Origin: Asaia bogorensis
GTDB lineage: Bacteria; Pseudomonadota; Alphaproteobacteria; Acetobacterales; Acetobacteraceae
Assembly: GCA_943333505.2 (NCBI GenBank)
Contig: CALQTN020000030.1
Location: forward strand, 1 to 50,239
Reading direction: 5' to 3'
Length of the DNA stretch: 50,239 nt
Positions within the stretch are counted from its first letter, which is position 1. The number at the start of each line of letters is the position of its first letter. The translations under genes and the position numbers were made by a program. This document shows positions 1 through 9,752 of this stretch, one piece after another. The notes under the pieces are model-generated. The model saw only the letters and a list, made by a program, of their open reading frames with translations. It did not search any database and was not told the DNA's origin.

Positions 1-100
1 CGCCGCTTTGCCGGCGTTAACCACGCCCACCCCACCCTTGCGCGACCCACCGGGCGCTTCGCCAAGTTTTCGCGTCCAACCGTCGAAAGAGGCACCGAGC

Positions 101-532
101 ATGAGCCGTCCGCCATTTCCCGCCGCCGCCCAGCCCGCCAATCAAGGCCGCGCGCCCGCCCGCCAGCCCGCCGAACGCCGTGTGTTGGTGGTCGGCAAGG
201 GGATTTCCGTTCAAGGCACCATTCAGGACGCCGAGCGGCTGACAGTTGAAGGTGTGGTGGAAAGCTCCCGTATCGAATCCAACGAGCTCGTCGTTGCGCT
301 TGGCGGGGTGTTTCGTGGCGAAGCGATGGTCGAGGACGCCGATATCGCCGGGGTGTGCGACGGCGTTGTCACCGCCCGTGGCACCTTGACGATCCGCGCG
401 ACCGGGCGGGTTATCGGGATAGCGCGCTGCGCCCGGTTGCAGGTCGAAGATGGTGGCCAGATCAGCGGCCAGATCGAGATGATCACCGACGCGGCCCCGG
501 TCGAAATGCCCCGGACCGATCCGGCGGCGTGA
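101..532 (+). CDS. Bactofilin-family cytoskeletal protein
   Basis: A 143-residue protein with a proline/alanine-rich disordered N-terminus (about residues 1-25) followed by one compact bactofilin domain of repeating beta-helix turns, visible as alternating short hydrophobic strands and glycines (VQGTIQDAERLTVEGVVE, then further similar turns). Bactofilins self-assemble without nucleotide into filaments that scaffold cell-wall or morphogenesis enzymes near the inner membrane. The ATG at 101 is chosen because a purine-rich site (gaaagagg) precedes it; the same frame is open upstream to a TTG at 8, but that extension is low-complexity. The TGA overlaps the GTG of the next gene, so the two are probably co-transcribed. 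Family length is normal for a small bactofilin. The family call is confident; the cellular role is not. Confidence 0.88.
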   Translation: MSRPPFPAAAQPANQGRAPARQPAERRVLVVGKGISVQGTIQDAERLTVEGVVESSRIESNELVVALGGVFRGEAMVEDADIAGVCDGVVTARGTLTIRATGRVIGIARCARLQVEDGGQISGQIEMITDAAPVEMPRTDPAA

Positions 533-891
533 TCCGCGCGGTTTGCTTGGTCCTGGCGCTGGCCGTTACTGGCTGTGCTGTGCCAGGGCCGACGCCGAAT
601 GATAGCCCGGAACCCCAAGCCACGCCGGCGCGACTGCCCCCTCCCAGCAAAATTGCCGACCTCATCGGCGGTGGTCCCGAACAGGTATTGGCGGTGTTCG
701 GTCCCCCAGTTCTCCGCCGCCGCGATGGCATGGCCGAGGTCTGGCTTTATGCCGCAGGACCGGATTGCAAGGTGGACTTGGTCTTCTACCGTGATGGAGA
801 TCAACTTAAGCTCAGTCTAGCCCAAACCCGCGGCGAGCCAAAGTCCGAGAGTGACTGCCTGCGCCAAATGGCCACTTTACCGGCCAAGTAG
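529..891 (+). CDS. Small predicted lipoprotein, BamE/SmpA-like pattern
   Basis: A 120-residue protein starting at GTG 529, inside the bactofilin stop (GTGA overlap). A short signal peptide ends in a lipobox (AVTGC, Cys at about residue 16), so the mature protein should be lipid-anchored. After a proline-rich linker comes a pattern of the type L-I-G-x-x-x-x-Q-V-L-A-V-F-G-x-P followed by a W-x-Y strand, reminiscent of BamE/SmpA-type small lipoproteins, where a helix pair precedes a G-x-P turn and a tyrosine-ending strand. This resemblance is my inference from the motif; no defined function is claimed. Its 3' end overlaps the convergent transporter gene by 15 nt. The translational coupling with the bactofilin suggests an envelope role. 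Confidence 0.7.
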   Translation: MIRAVCLVLALAVTGCAVPGPTPNDSPEPQATPARLPPPSKIADLIGGGPEQVLAVFGPPVLRRRDGMAEVWLYAAGPDCKVDLVFYRDGDQLKLSLAQTRGEPKSESDCLRQMATLPAK

Positions 892-1800
892 CACGAGGCC
901 CACGCCGCCGACCACCAGGACCAGGCCGATGACATCCGCGCCGCGCAGCCTCTCCTTCAGGTAAAACCGGCTGAATAGCAGGGTGAACACCATCTCAACC
1001 TGACCAAGAGCGCGCACTAGCGCGACCGGCGCTAAGGCAAAGGCGGAAAACCAGGCGGCCGACCCACAGGCGGACAAGGTGCCAACCCACATCGAGGTGC
1101 GCCAGGTGGTAAAGCACAGCCGGAGCTGAGCGGGTTCCCGCCACAAGATCCAAATACCCTGCATCAGGGTTTGTAGAACATTGGTAACAACGAGCGCGAA
1201 CACAGCCTTGGTGGCGATCCCGGCCATGCCACCACCGATATCGCCCAGCGCGACATTGCCGTCCTTGATGAAAATCGCGGTAAAGGCGAAGCAGAGCCCC
1301 GTGCCCAGCCCACACAGCGCGGCCGGCTGAAAGGTCGCGCGCAGCAATTCGTTCGTCTTCAGGCCGCGCCCGCCCAGCGACAACGTCAGCACACCGGAAA
1401 CACCAATACCGATGCCGACCAGGGCGAGCGGACTGAGCGCCTCGCCCAGGATGATCCAGGCCATGATCGCACCCTGCACGGCCTCGGTCTTGGCATAGGC
1501 GGTGCCGACAGCGAAATTGCGGAAGCCGAACGCCATGATCAGCAGGGACGTGCCAATGATCTGCAGCAAGCCACCTACGATGCAATCGATCACGAACCGC
1601 ATATTCGGCACCGGAAAACTGGTCCCGGTGGTCATATGCAACACCCAGAACAGCGCCAGGCCGACCGGAATCGCATAGACATAGCGCACAAACCCGACCG
1701 CATTGACCGACATCTGGCCCCGCAGGCGCTGCTGCAACGCCGTCCGCCAACTCTGAAATAGCGCGGCAAAGACGGTGATCGGGATCCAGATATCAATCAC
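877..1800 (-). CDS. EamA/DMT-superfamily transporter
   Basis: A 307-residue, very hydrophobic protein with about ten predicted membrane segments in two halves, the organisation of EamA (10-TMS drug/metabolite) exporters. Each half ends in the usual glycine-rich helix (G-I-G-I-G-V-S-G-V-L and V-L-V-V-G-G-V-G-L-V), and the second repeat carries an R-A-L-G-Q-V-E segment followed by a KERLRG-type loop before the last helix, typical of the family. Such proteins export amino acids or other small metabolites, but the substrate cannot be read from sequence. The ATG overlaps the stop of the isoaspartyl peptidase gene by 4 nt (ATGA), so it is the last gene of that minus-strand transcript and may export a product of peptide breakdown. 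Confidence 0.88.
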   Translation of the reverse strand: MIDIWIPITVFAALFQSWRTALQQRLRGQMSVNAVGFVRYVYAIPVGLALFWVLHMTTGTSFPVPNMRFVIDCIVGGLLQIIGTSLLIMAFGFRNFAVGTAYAKTEAVQGAIMAWIILGEALSPLALVGIGIGVSGVLTLSLGGRGLKTNELLRATFQPAALCGLGTGLCFAFTAIFIKDGNVALGDIGGGMAGIATKAVFALVVTNVLQTLMQGIWILWREPAQLRLCFTTWRTSMWVGTLSACGSAAWFSAFALAPVALVRALGQVEMVFTLLFSRFYLKERLRGADVIGLVLVVGGVGLVLLGR

Positions 1801-2738
1801 GGCGTGGCGGCTAACGGATCACGATAAATCCCGGTACGCATAATACCATCGACTCCCACCACGCCACGATACATGCCCGAACAATTGAACGGCAGCGCGA
1901 CATTGCCGGCCGCATCAATGGCGATCAGGCCACCCGAGCCACCGACCGCGCCAAGCTCGGTTACCACCTGATCCGCCGCAACTGCGAGCGAGAGACCAAG
2001 ATAGCGCATCCGGCTGGCGATTTCGTGGGCGGCCATCCAGCGGATGAAATACTCGCCCGCGCCGGTCGCCGAGATTGCGCAAGTCGCGTTATCGGCCCAG
2101 GTGCCGGCGCCGATCGACGGGCAGTCGCCCACCCGACCCGGCGGCTTACCGGTCATCCCGCCGGTTGAGGTGGCGGCTGCGATATTACCAGACCGATCCC
2201 GCGCCACCGCGCCAACCGTTCCGTGTTTTTGTGCGTCGTCACGTGTATCGGCGGCGGACGCGGCGCGGCGGGCGAGTTCGTCCTGCAAATTCTGCCACCG
2301 GGCCTCGGTGTGGAAATAGTCCGGGCTTTCCCAGGCCAATCCCTTGCCGCGCAGGAAATCAAGCGCGCCTTCGCCCATCAGCAGCACGCTTTCGGATTGC
2401 TCCATCACCGCGCGTGCCGCCAGCACCGGGTTGCGCGGCCCGAAAATGCCGGCAACCGCCCCGGCGCCGCGATCCTGGCCGCGCATGACCGCGGCATCCA
2501 TTTCCTGCTTGCCGGCCGAGGTAAAGACCGCACCGCGTCCGGCGTTGAACAGCGGATCATCCTCCAGCGCCATCACCGCTTCGGTAACCGCATCGAGCGC
2601 GGTGCCTCCGTCGGCGAGCACGGCATGGCCGGCGCGCAGCGCGGTGGCGAGGCCGGCGCGATAGGCGGCCTCGCGGGCCGGGGTCATGGTGGCAGGGTTG
2701 ATGGTGCCGGCGCCGCCGTGGATGGCTAGGGTGAACAT
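1797..2738 (-). CDS. iaaA: Isoaspartyl peptidase/L-asparaginase (Ntn hydrolase)
   Basis: A 313-residue plant-type asparaginase/isoaspartyl dipeptidase precursor. It begins with the family's MFTLAIHGGAG strand and contains the autocleavage site H-G-T-V-G-A-V, in which Thr174 becomes the N-terminal nucleophile of the beta subunit after self-processing; downstream S-T-G-G-M and G-R-V-G-D motifs form the substrate pocket. The family hydrolyses isoaspartyl dipeptides and asparagine in the cytoplasm. The open frame continues 62 codons upstream through a structured repeat, but the ATG at 2738 matches the known start of the fold and is used here. It lies downstream of a P1 peptidase and an oligopeptide transporter, as iaaA lies next to the gsi peptide importer in enterics. 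An asparaginase-dominant activity is possible. Confidence 0.93.
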   Translation of the reverse strand: MFTLAIHGGAGTINPATMTPAREAAYRAGLATALRAGHAVLADGGTALDAVTEAVMALEDDPLFNAGRGAVFTSAGKQEMDAAVMRGQDRGAGAVAGIFGPRNPVLAARAVMEQSESVLLMGEGALDFLRGKGLAWESPDYFHTEARWQNLQDELARRAASAADTRDDAQKHGTVGAVARDRSGNIAAATSTGGMTGKPPGRVGDCPSIGAGTWADNATCAISATGAGEYFIRWMAAHEIASRMRYLGLSLAVAADQVVTELGAVGGSGGLIAIDAAGNVALPFNCSGMYRGVVGVDGIMRTGIYRDPLAATP

Positions 2739-2776
2739 TTTGGGCCTCGGATTCGGGGAAGAGTGCAAGGTTAGGC

Positions 2777-2919
2777 GTTCTTTTTGTGAACAAAAAGAAC
2801 CAAAAAACTTTTTGATAATTTGTTGCCGTTGGCGTTGGCAGTGGGACTGCGGTGAGTTCCCACGCCAACGGCAACAGAGTCGGACGTTTTTTTGCTTCTT
2901 TGTTTTCAAACAAAGAAGC
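2777..2919 (-). repeat. Composite three-hairpin intergenic repeat, family A copy 1
   Basis: This 143-bp stretch holds three inverted repeats: arms 2777-2786/2791-2800 (GTTCTTTTTG), arms 2821-2835/2862-2876 (core GTTGCCGTTGGCG, 15 bp perfect), and arms 2894-2905/2908-2919 (core CTTCTTTG), separated by A/T tracts. The same modules recur in reverse orientation after sucD and after the fatty-acid oxidation gene. Here it separates the P1 peptidase stop from the iaaA start on the minus strand. It could act as an attenuating terminator or mRNA-stabilising structure within the operon. Confidence 0.85.
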
Positions 2920-2932
2920 TTCATTCTTCGAC

Positions 2933-3943
2933 TTAAAGGAAATCCCTCAACGCTCGGCGCGACCTGCCACCCCGCCCAATGACCGTCTCCGCCGCCACCA
3001 GCGCATCGAGCACCGCTTCCTGGGCGATTTCTGCCGCGGCCTGAAACAGCAGGTCAATCCGGCTTTCCGCCATCATCCGCTGCGGCAGAATATCGGTTTG
3101 TGCATCGTGCGGCACGCGATTGGCGGTGGTGAAGCCGAGGAAGACGTCGCCGCTGCCATGGCCCCAAAATGACCCCAAGCGTGCCAGCCCGACGCCGGCG
3201 CGGCGGATCACCCGGCGCAATTGACGGTGATCGAGCGGCACGTCGGTCGCCAGCACCACGATCACCGAGCCGCGCTCGTCGTCCGGCGGCGTGGGGGGTG
3301 TAATCCTGCGGCCATCAGGCAGGCGTAAGTCTCCGGCGCGGCCGAAATTGGCCAGCACCAGGCCGCCGATGCAATGTGCAACACCATCGAGCATCACCGC
3401 GCGCGACGAGGTGCCGATGCCGCCTTTGAAGCCAAAGCAGCTCATGCCGCGCCCGGCGCCGACCGCGCCGCTGGCAAAATCGGGGCTGGCGGTATCGAGG
3501 GCCGCGAAGGCGTGCGCCTCGGTGATCGCCATCGCCTGGATGTCGTTGAGCACACCGTCATTGCATTCGGTTACCACCGGATTGACCGTCGAGGTCCGCC
3601 GGCCGATGTGACGGTTTTCCGCGATCGCCCGGCGGATCAGCGCGTTGGCGCAGGTGCCGATGCCGAAAGTGTTGGTCAGCAGGATTGGTGTTTCGAGCTG
3701 GCCGAGTTCGTCGATTTGCATCAGCCCGACCGATTTTCCGAAGCCGTTCAGCACATCGGTCGCGGCAATCGGTTTATCGGCGAAGATGTTGCCCTGGTGC
3801 GGGATGATGGCGGTGACCCCGGTCTGGATGTCGCCGTCAGACAAGGTGCAATGCCCGACCGTGACGCCGGCGACATCGCTGATCGCATTGCGCGGACCGG
3901 TCGGCAGGTCACCGCAGGCGAGGCCCAGATCGCGCGCCCGCAT
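2933..3943 (-). CDS. P1 family peptidase (DmpA-like aminopeptidase)
   Basis: A 336-residue member of the DmpA/BapA family of autoprocessing N-terminal-nucleophile hydrolases. The G-N-x-I-S-D-V-x-G-V-x-V-G-H opening and the N-T-F-G-I-G-T segment are typical. The self-cleavage site is the G-H-G-S-G-D motif, with Ser264 as the predicted nucleophile after cleavage behind Gly263. Known members release N-terminal residues from peptides, including D-amino-acid amides or beta-peptides. The ATG at 3943 shares its first base position with the last base of the upstream permease stop, so the gene is tightly coupled to the peptide transporter and probably processes imported peptides. Which of the L-, D- or beta-peptide specificities applies is not decidable from sequence. 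Confidence 0.92.
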   Translation of the reverse strand: MRARDLGLACGDLPTGPRNAISDVAGVTVGHCTLSDGDIQTGVTAIIPHQGNIFADKPIAATDVLNGFGKSVGLMQIDELGQLETPILLTNTFGIGTCANALIRRAIAENRHIGRRTSTVNPVVTECNDGVLNDIQAMAITEAHAFAALDTASPDFASGAVGAGRGMSCFGFKGGIGTSSRAVMLDGVAHCIGGLVLANFGRAGDLRLPDGRRITPPTPPDDERGSVIVVLATDVPLDHRQLRRVIRRAGVGLARLGSFWGHGSGDVFLGFTTANRVPHDAQTDILPQRMMAESRIDLLFQAAAEIAQEAVLDALVAAETVIGRGGRSRRALRDFL

Positions 3944-4797
3944 CAGCGCAGTTTCTGGTCCAGCGCGTCGCGCAGCCCATCCCCGAACAGGTTGAAGGCC
4001 AGCACGGTGATCAGGATCGCCAGACCAGGGAAAATCGTGATGTGGTCAGCCACCCCGAGATAGCTGCGCCCGTCCGACAGCATCGCGCCCCATTCCGGGC
4101 TGGGCGGCTGGGCGCCAAGGCCGATGAAGGACAGCGCTGCCGCGGTGAGGATCGAGGTGCCCATGCGCAATGACGCGTAGACAATCACCGCCGGCAGGGT
4201 GCCGGGCAGGATGTGGCGAAGCATCAGCTTGGTGCGGGACACCCCGATACTGCGCGACGCTTGGACATACAGCGTCTCCTTGAGCGCGAGTGTGGTGCCG
4301 CGCACCAGCCGGGCGAAGACCGGAACGGCCGACAAAGCGATGGCGTAGATCACGTTGACCAGGCCTGGCCCAAGGATCGCCACCACGGCAATCGCCGGCA
4401 AAATGCCTGGGAAGGCCAGCATGACGTCGATCACCCGCATGATCAGCCCATCGAGCCAACCACCGAAAAACCCGCTGATAATGCCCAGCGCCACACCAAC
4501 CACGCAGCCAAGCACCACCGACAGGAACCCGACGGTCAGCGAAACCTGTCCGCCCCAGATCATCCGCGACAGAATATCGCGGCCATAGCTGTCGGTGCCG
4601 GCCCAATGCAGCATGCTCGGGCCTTCCAGCAGCGCGTCATAATCCGGGGTCGTCTGGTCATAGGGCGCAATCCAAGGCGCCAGGAACGCCGCCGCGACGA
4701 GAATGATGATCACCCCGAGCGACACCATCGCGACATGCTGGCGGCGGAACCGGCGCCAGAACTCCCGGCCGGGGGAGCGGATATTGGTCGTGGTCAT
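3943..4797 (-). CDS. Oligopeptide-type ABC transporter permease (DppC/GsiD-like)
   Basis: A 284-residue inner-membrane permease with an N-terminal cytoplasmic stretch, one early helix (about residues 20-45) and the BPD_transp_1 core. The short region L-L-x-G-P-S-x-x-H-W-x-G-T-D-x-x-G-R-D-I at about 60-80 is the signature of DppC/OppC-type subunits. The coupling loop near residues 185-205 (S-R-S-I-G-V-S-R-T-K) is the EAA loop that would dock to an ATPase. Its start overlaps the stop of the companion permease by 4 nt. Together with that permease and the binding protein it forms a peptide importer, but no ATP-binding subunit is encoded in the cluster, so one must be supplied from elsewhere. The substrate may be di/oligopeptides, glutathione or a related compound. 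Confidence 0.93.
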   Translation of the reverse strand: MTTTNIRSPGREFWRRFRRQHVAMVSLGVIIILVAAAFLAPWIAPYDQTTPDYDALLEGPSMLHWAGTDSYGRDILSRMIWGGQVSLTVGFLSVVLGCVVGVALGIISGFFGGWLDGLIMRVIDVMLAFPGILPAIAVVAILGPGLVNVIYAIALSAVPVFARLVRGTTLALKETLYVQASRSIGVSRTKLMLRHILPGTLPAVIVYASLRMGTSILTAAALSFIGLGAQPPSPEWGAMLSDGRSYLGVADHITIFPGLAILITVLAFNLFGDGLRDALDQKLR

Positions 4798-5714
4798 TTC
4801 AACCGTATCTCCGGATTGACCATGCCGTAGAGCAGATCGACGATCAGATTGATCAACACAAATTCCACCGCGAAAAGCAGGATTTCGGCCTGGATGACCG
4901 GGTAATCGCGGAAGCTGACGCTATCGATCAGCAACCGGCCCAGGCCAGGCCAGGCGAACACGGTTTCCACCACAATGGCGCCGCCGAGCAGGAAGCCGAA
5001 TTGCAAACCGGTGAGGGTGATCACCGGGATCAGCGCGTTGCGCAAGGTGTGGGTCCAGATCACGGTACGTTCCGGGACGCCCTTGGATCGGGCGGTGCGG
5101 ACATAATCCTCACCCGCGACTTCGATGTAGGCGGATCTCGTGAAGCGCGCCATGACGGCCGCCACCGCGCTGCCGAGGGTAAAGGCGGGCATGACGAAAT
5201 GCGCCCAGGTGCCGTAGCCCCCGGTGGGCAGCCAGCCGAGGCGCACCGAGAACAAATCCATCATCAGCAAGCCGAGCCAGAAACTTGGGAAGGATATCCC
5301 GAGGATGGCCCCGCCCGCCGCCAATCGGTCGGCCACACCGCCGCGCCAGACTCCCGACAAAACCCCGAGCCCAACGCCGGCGATCACCGCCCAGATCATC
5401 GATACAACCGTCAGCCAAAACGTCGGCATGAAACGCTGGCCAATCATGGTCAGCACTGGTTCATGGGTTTTGATCGAGCGGCCGAGCTCCAGATGCGCCA
5501 TCTGGTTCAAGTAGTGGAAATATTGCTCCCATAATGGCCGATCGAGCAGCAATTCTTTGCGGACGTTTTCGACCTGCTCGTACGACGCATCCTGCCCAGC
5601 AACCATGCGGGCAGGATCACCGGGCAGCAAATGCACGAAGGCAAATACGAAAAGACTGACGGCCAGCAGGACCGGAACGGTGCCCACTAGCCGTCGTAGG
5701 AGGTATTCGAACAC
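4794..5714 (-). CDS. Oligopeptide-type ABC transporter permease (DppB/GsiC-like)
   Basis: A 306-residue permease beginning MFEYLLRRLVGTVPVLL, the standard first helix of DppB/OppB proteins, followed by the periplasmic segment H-L-L-P-G-D-P-A and about five more helices. The EAA coupling loop is visible as Y-V-R-T-A-R-S-K-G-V-P near residue 205. It pairs with the DppC-like protein to form the membrane channel for peptides captured by the periplasmic binding protein. It starts 6 nt after the binding-protein stop and overlaps the next permease start by 4 nt, so the three genes form one transcription unit. No unusual residues were noted. Confidence 0.93.
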   Translation of the reverse strand: MFEYLLRRLVGTVPVLLAVSLFVFAFVHLLPGDPARMVAGQDASYEQVENVRKELLLDRPLWEQYFHYLNQMAHLELGRSIKTHEPVLTMIGQRFMPTFWLTVVSMIWAVIAGVGLGVLSGVWRGGVADRLAAGGAILGISFPSFWLGLLMMDLFSVRLGWLPTGGYGTWAHFVMPAFTLGSAVAAVMARFTRSAYIEVAGEDYVRTARSKGVPERTVIWTHTLRNALIPVITLTGLQFGFLLGGAIVVETVFAWPGLGRLLIDSVSFRDYPVIQAEILLFAVEFVLINLIVDLLYGMVNPEIRLK

Positions 5715-5720
5715 GGGTGA

Positions 5721-7253
5721 TCAGTTCAGGGTGGCGTCATCATCCAGGTTGAACTGCGCGTCGCCACGGATGGAGGCGCCTTTCAGATTGATCGAATAGG
5801 CCGCGAGGTTATGCGACTGACCGAGGAAGATCAGCGGCGCATCCTTCCAGGCCTGGGCCTGGGCGATGGCATAAGCTGCGCCGCGCTTGACCGGGTCAAT
5901 TGTGCTCAGCCCTGCTTCGATCGCGTCATCGACGATCTGGCTTTTGTAATAGGCGAAGTTGTTCAACACGGGCGGAAAGCCCTTGCCCCACAGGAACGGA
6001 CGGATGCCCCAATCGGCGTCACCGGTGGAAGTTGACCAGCCAGTTTGATACATCTGGATGGTTGCGGTTTCCGGTCCCGGGTTGGTGTAGAGCTTCGCGG
6101 TCAGGACGCCGGCTTCAAGGGTTTCCACCGTCAGCTTCACGCCCACGGCCGCAAGCTGCTGCTGGAGGAATTCCATGGTGCGCTTGGCAATTGTCGCCGG
6201 GGTGCCGGTGATGGTGGCTTCAAACCCGTTCGGGTATCCGGCTTCAGCCAGCAGGGCTTTGGCCTTGACCGGGTCATAACCCCAGGCCGGCTGCTTCACA
6301 TAGAAATCGATGCCGGGGGCCATGGGCGAATATTGTTCATCCGCATAGCCGCTCCAGATCACCTTGCGATAGGCGGCCTTATCGACCGCGAGGTTCAGCG
6401 CGGTGCGAACCCGGACGTCGTTGAACGGCTTCTTCTGGGTGTTCATGGTGGTGAACAGGCTCAGCAAAGACGGCTTGTCGAAGATCACGATCTTCGGGTT
6501 CTTTTCGACCAGCTTGATCATTTCCGGCGGCACCGGAAGGATGAAATGCGCCTCACCCGCCTGCAACATCGCCAGCCGCGTGCCGTTTTCGTTGACGCCG
6601 CGATAGGTGACGCTGTCGATCTTGGGCAGACCGGCGATGCGGTATTTGGTGTTTTTCTTCATCTTCACCGTGTCGGCGTCCCACGACACGAATTCGTAAG
6701 GGCCGGTGCCAGTGGCGTGGCGGGTGAAATCCTTGCCCCATTGTGCGACCAGCTTGGGGTTCACGATCAGCGCGCCGGGATGGGCGAGGTTGTTCGGGAA
6801 AGCGCCAAACGGGTATTTCAGGGTGACTTTCACCGTGTTTTCATCAACCACTTCGGTGCGGTCGATCATCACGTAGATGGATTGGCGCTTCAGGTTGTTC
6901 GCCGGATTGCCGCCGCGATCGAAGCTGTACTTCACCACGTTGGCATCGAACTTGGTGCCGTCGGGGAAGGTGACGCCCTTACGCAGATGGAAGATGAACT
7001 GGGTCGCCTCGGGATTGGCCTCATACCGTTCGGCGAGCGCGGGGACCAGCTTCATGTCGCGGTCGAGCTTGAACAGCCCCTCATGCGTCAGACGCGCCAC
7101 CGCTTGGGAGATGTTGTCGTTCAAATCATGCGGGTCAAGCCCGTTGATATTGTCCGAAACGGCGACCACGAGATCGGAGGCGGCGTTGGCAGCGGCGGGC
7201 ACGGCCAGTCCGAGCGTAGCAGCGAGCAGCAGGCGGGGCATCAAGCGGCGCAT
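5721..7253 (-). CDS. Family 5 periplasmic peptide-binding protein (ABC importer)
   Basis: A 510-residue extracellular solute-binding protein of the SBP_bac_5 type (DppA/OppA/GsiB). It has a Sec signal peptide (MRRLMPRLLLAATLGLAVPAAANA, cleavage after about residue 24), then domain features such as V-T-F-x-D-G-T-K-F-D-A near residue 105 and a C-terminal half with the Y-D-P-x-K-A-K-A-L-L-A-E-A-G-Y motif, which is characteristic of the family. It would deliver peptides or glutathione-like ligands to the two downstream permeases. The ATG at 7253 is chosen for its GGGAG site and the signal peptide; the frame is open about 48 codons further but that part is arginine-rich and overlaps the divergent promoter region with zapE. 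Length fits the family. Confidence 0.93.
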   Translation of the reverse strand: MRRLMPRLLLAATLGLAVPAAANAASDLVVAVSDNINGLDPHDLNDNISQAVARLTHEGLFKLDRDMKLVPALAERYEANPEATQFIFHLRKGVTFPDGTKFDANVVKYSFDRGGNPANNLKRQSIYVMIDRTEVVDENTVKVTLKYPFGAFPNNLAHPGALIVNPKLVAQWGKDFTRHATGTGPYEFVSWDADTVKMKKNTKYRIAGLPKIDSVTYRGVNENGTRLAMLQAGEAHFILPVPPEMIKLVEKNPKIVIFDKPSLLSLFTTMNTQKKPFNDVRVRTALNLAVDKAAYRKVIWSGYADEQYSPMAPGIDFYVKQPAWGYDPVKAKALLAEAGYPNGFEATITGTPATIAKRTMEFLQQQLAAVGVKLTVETLEAGVLTAKLYTNPGPETATIQMYQTGWSTSTGDADWGIRPFLWGKGFPPVLNNFAYYKSQIVDDAIEAGLSTIDPVKRGAAYAIAQAQAWKDAPLIFLGQSHNLAAYSINLKGASIRGDAQFNLDDDATLN

Positions 7254-7389
7254 TGGGCGAGTTCTCCCGTTAGGTGTTGGGGGGACGATGCGGTAAATGC
7301 GGCGCGGGCGCAACTGGCATGCTCCAAAACGGCTTCGCGTACCAACCGGCTTTGCGATAGGGCGATTTCCGGCTATCTCGCCCGGCGCC

Positions 7390-8538
7390 ATGGACACCCA
7401 GCCCCCCGATCACGCATCCGGCCCCTTGCCCGCTTACCGCGCCCTTGTTGCGGGGGGGGAGCTTGCGCCCGATCCGGCACAGGAGCTTGGGGCGGAACGT
7501 CTGCAAACCTTGTGGCAGCGTTTGCGGGGCTACACCCCATCGCCCCAGTCGGTGCAGACCGGATTGCTGACGCGGCTGCTCCGACGCAAAGCGATCGGGG
7601 CCGGCCCCCGACCGAAAGGGCTTTATCTGGTTGGCGAGGTCGGGCGCGGCAAATCCATGCTGATGGATTTGTTCTTCGCCAGCGCCGATGTCGCCCGCAA
7701 GAAGCGCATCCATTTCCATCGTTTCATGCAGGACGCCCATGGCCTGATCCACCGCTTCAAGCGCGACAACCCCACGATTTCAGATCCGATCCCGCCGCTT
7801 GCCGACAGCATTGCCGCCGATGCGTCGTTGCTGTGTTTCGATGAATTCCAGGTCAATGACATCGCCGACGCGATGATCCTTGGTCGGTTGTTCCAGGCAT
7901 TGTTCGATCGCGGCGTGGTGGTGGTGGCGACGTCGAACATCACGCCGGATAATCTGTTCAAGGGCCAGCCAGGCTATGACGCGTTCAAGCCGTTTATCGC
8001 GCTGATCAAGCAAAACCTGGATGTGCTGACGATGAATGCCGGCCGCGATTTCCGGCGTGAACGGCTACGCGGCCTGCACACCTGGCACGTGCCGGCCGAC
8101 GGAAGGGCGGACCGCGCGCTCGATGCCGCGTTTTCTGATCTGATTGGCGATGCCACCGCCGGGTCTGAGACGCTGACCGTCATGGGCCGTACTTTGCATG
8201 TTCCGCTTACCGCCAACGGTGTTGCGCGTTTCGACTTTTCCGCCTTGTGCGCCACTGCGCTGGGCGCCGGGGACTATCTCGCGCTCGCCACCCGCTACAA
8301 TTGCATCCTGCTCGACGGCATCCCGCGCCTGTCGCCCAATAATTTCGACGAGGCACGCCGCTTCATTGTACTGATCGATGCGCTCTACGACCAACGGGTG
8401 AAGCTGATAGCCTCGGCCGCCGCCATGCCCGACGAACTCTATCAGCGCGGCGATGGTGCGAAGATGTTCGAGCGTACTGCGTCGCGCTTGGAAGAAATGC
8501 AAAGCCAGGCGTATCTGGGATTGCCGCATCTGACTTGA
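7390..8538 (+). CDS. zapE: Cell division ATPase ZapE (AFG1/Lace1-like)
   Basis: A 382-residue AAA-like P-loop ATPase. The Walker A motif G-E-V-G-R-G-K-S spans residues 82-89, and a Walker B L-L-C-F-D-E-F-Q-V-N-D with the AFG1-type signature follows; T-S-N-x-x-P-D-x-L (sensor region) and the R-R-F-I-x-L-I-D-x-L-Y-D segment near the C-terminus are typical. ZapE modulates the FtsZ ring, and the mitochondrial homologue AFG1/LACE1 acts in respiratory-complex protein quality control. The ATG at 7390 is taken because the upstream extension of 31 codons is basic and lies in the divergent promoter region. It directly precedes mdh-sucCD in the same direction, with a 256-nt gap. The family is clear; the exact role in this organism is inferred. 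Confidence 0.92.
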   Translation: MDTQPPDHASGPLPAYRALVAGGELAPDPAQELGAERLQTLWQRLRGYTPSPQSVQTGLLTRLLRRKAIGAGPRPKGLYLVGEVGRGKSMLMDLFFASADVARKKRIHFHRFMQDAHGLIHRFKRDNPTISDPIPPLADSIAADASLLCFDEFQVNDIADAMILGRLFQALFDRGVVVVATSNITPDNLFKGQPGYDAFKPFIALIKQNLDVLTMNAGRDFRRERLRGLHTWHVPADGRADRALDAAFSDLIGDATAGSETLTVMGRTLHVPLTANGVARFDFSALCATALGAGDYLALATRYNCILLDGIPRLSPNNFDEARRFIVLIDALYDQRVKLIASAAAMPDELYQRGDGAKMFERTASRLEEMQSQAYLGLPHLT

Positions 8539-8611
8539 AGAGAGCATTGCGCAACGGACCGGTCGGGCGCGGTTTCGTGGCTTCTTGTCGGTCCCGGCGG
8601 CCACTTGCTGA

Positions 8612-9748
<1,137 letters not shown>

Positions 9749-9752
9749 TTCT

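Noticed and set aside
2739-2924. N-terminal extension of the isoaspartyl peptidase frame
   Set aside because: It translates the family A repeat (K-E-x-K-K and F-C-S-Q-K-E patterns) and has no counterpart in the enzyme family.
6045-7844. Plus-strand open frame of about 600 codons
   Set aside because: It is antisense to the peptide-binding protein and overlaps zapE in another frame; composition is that of a shadow.
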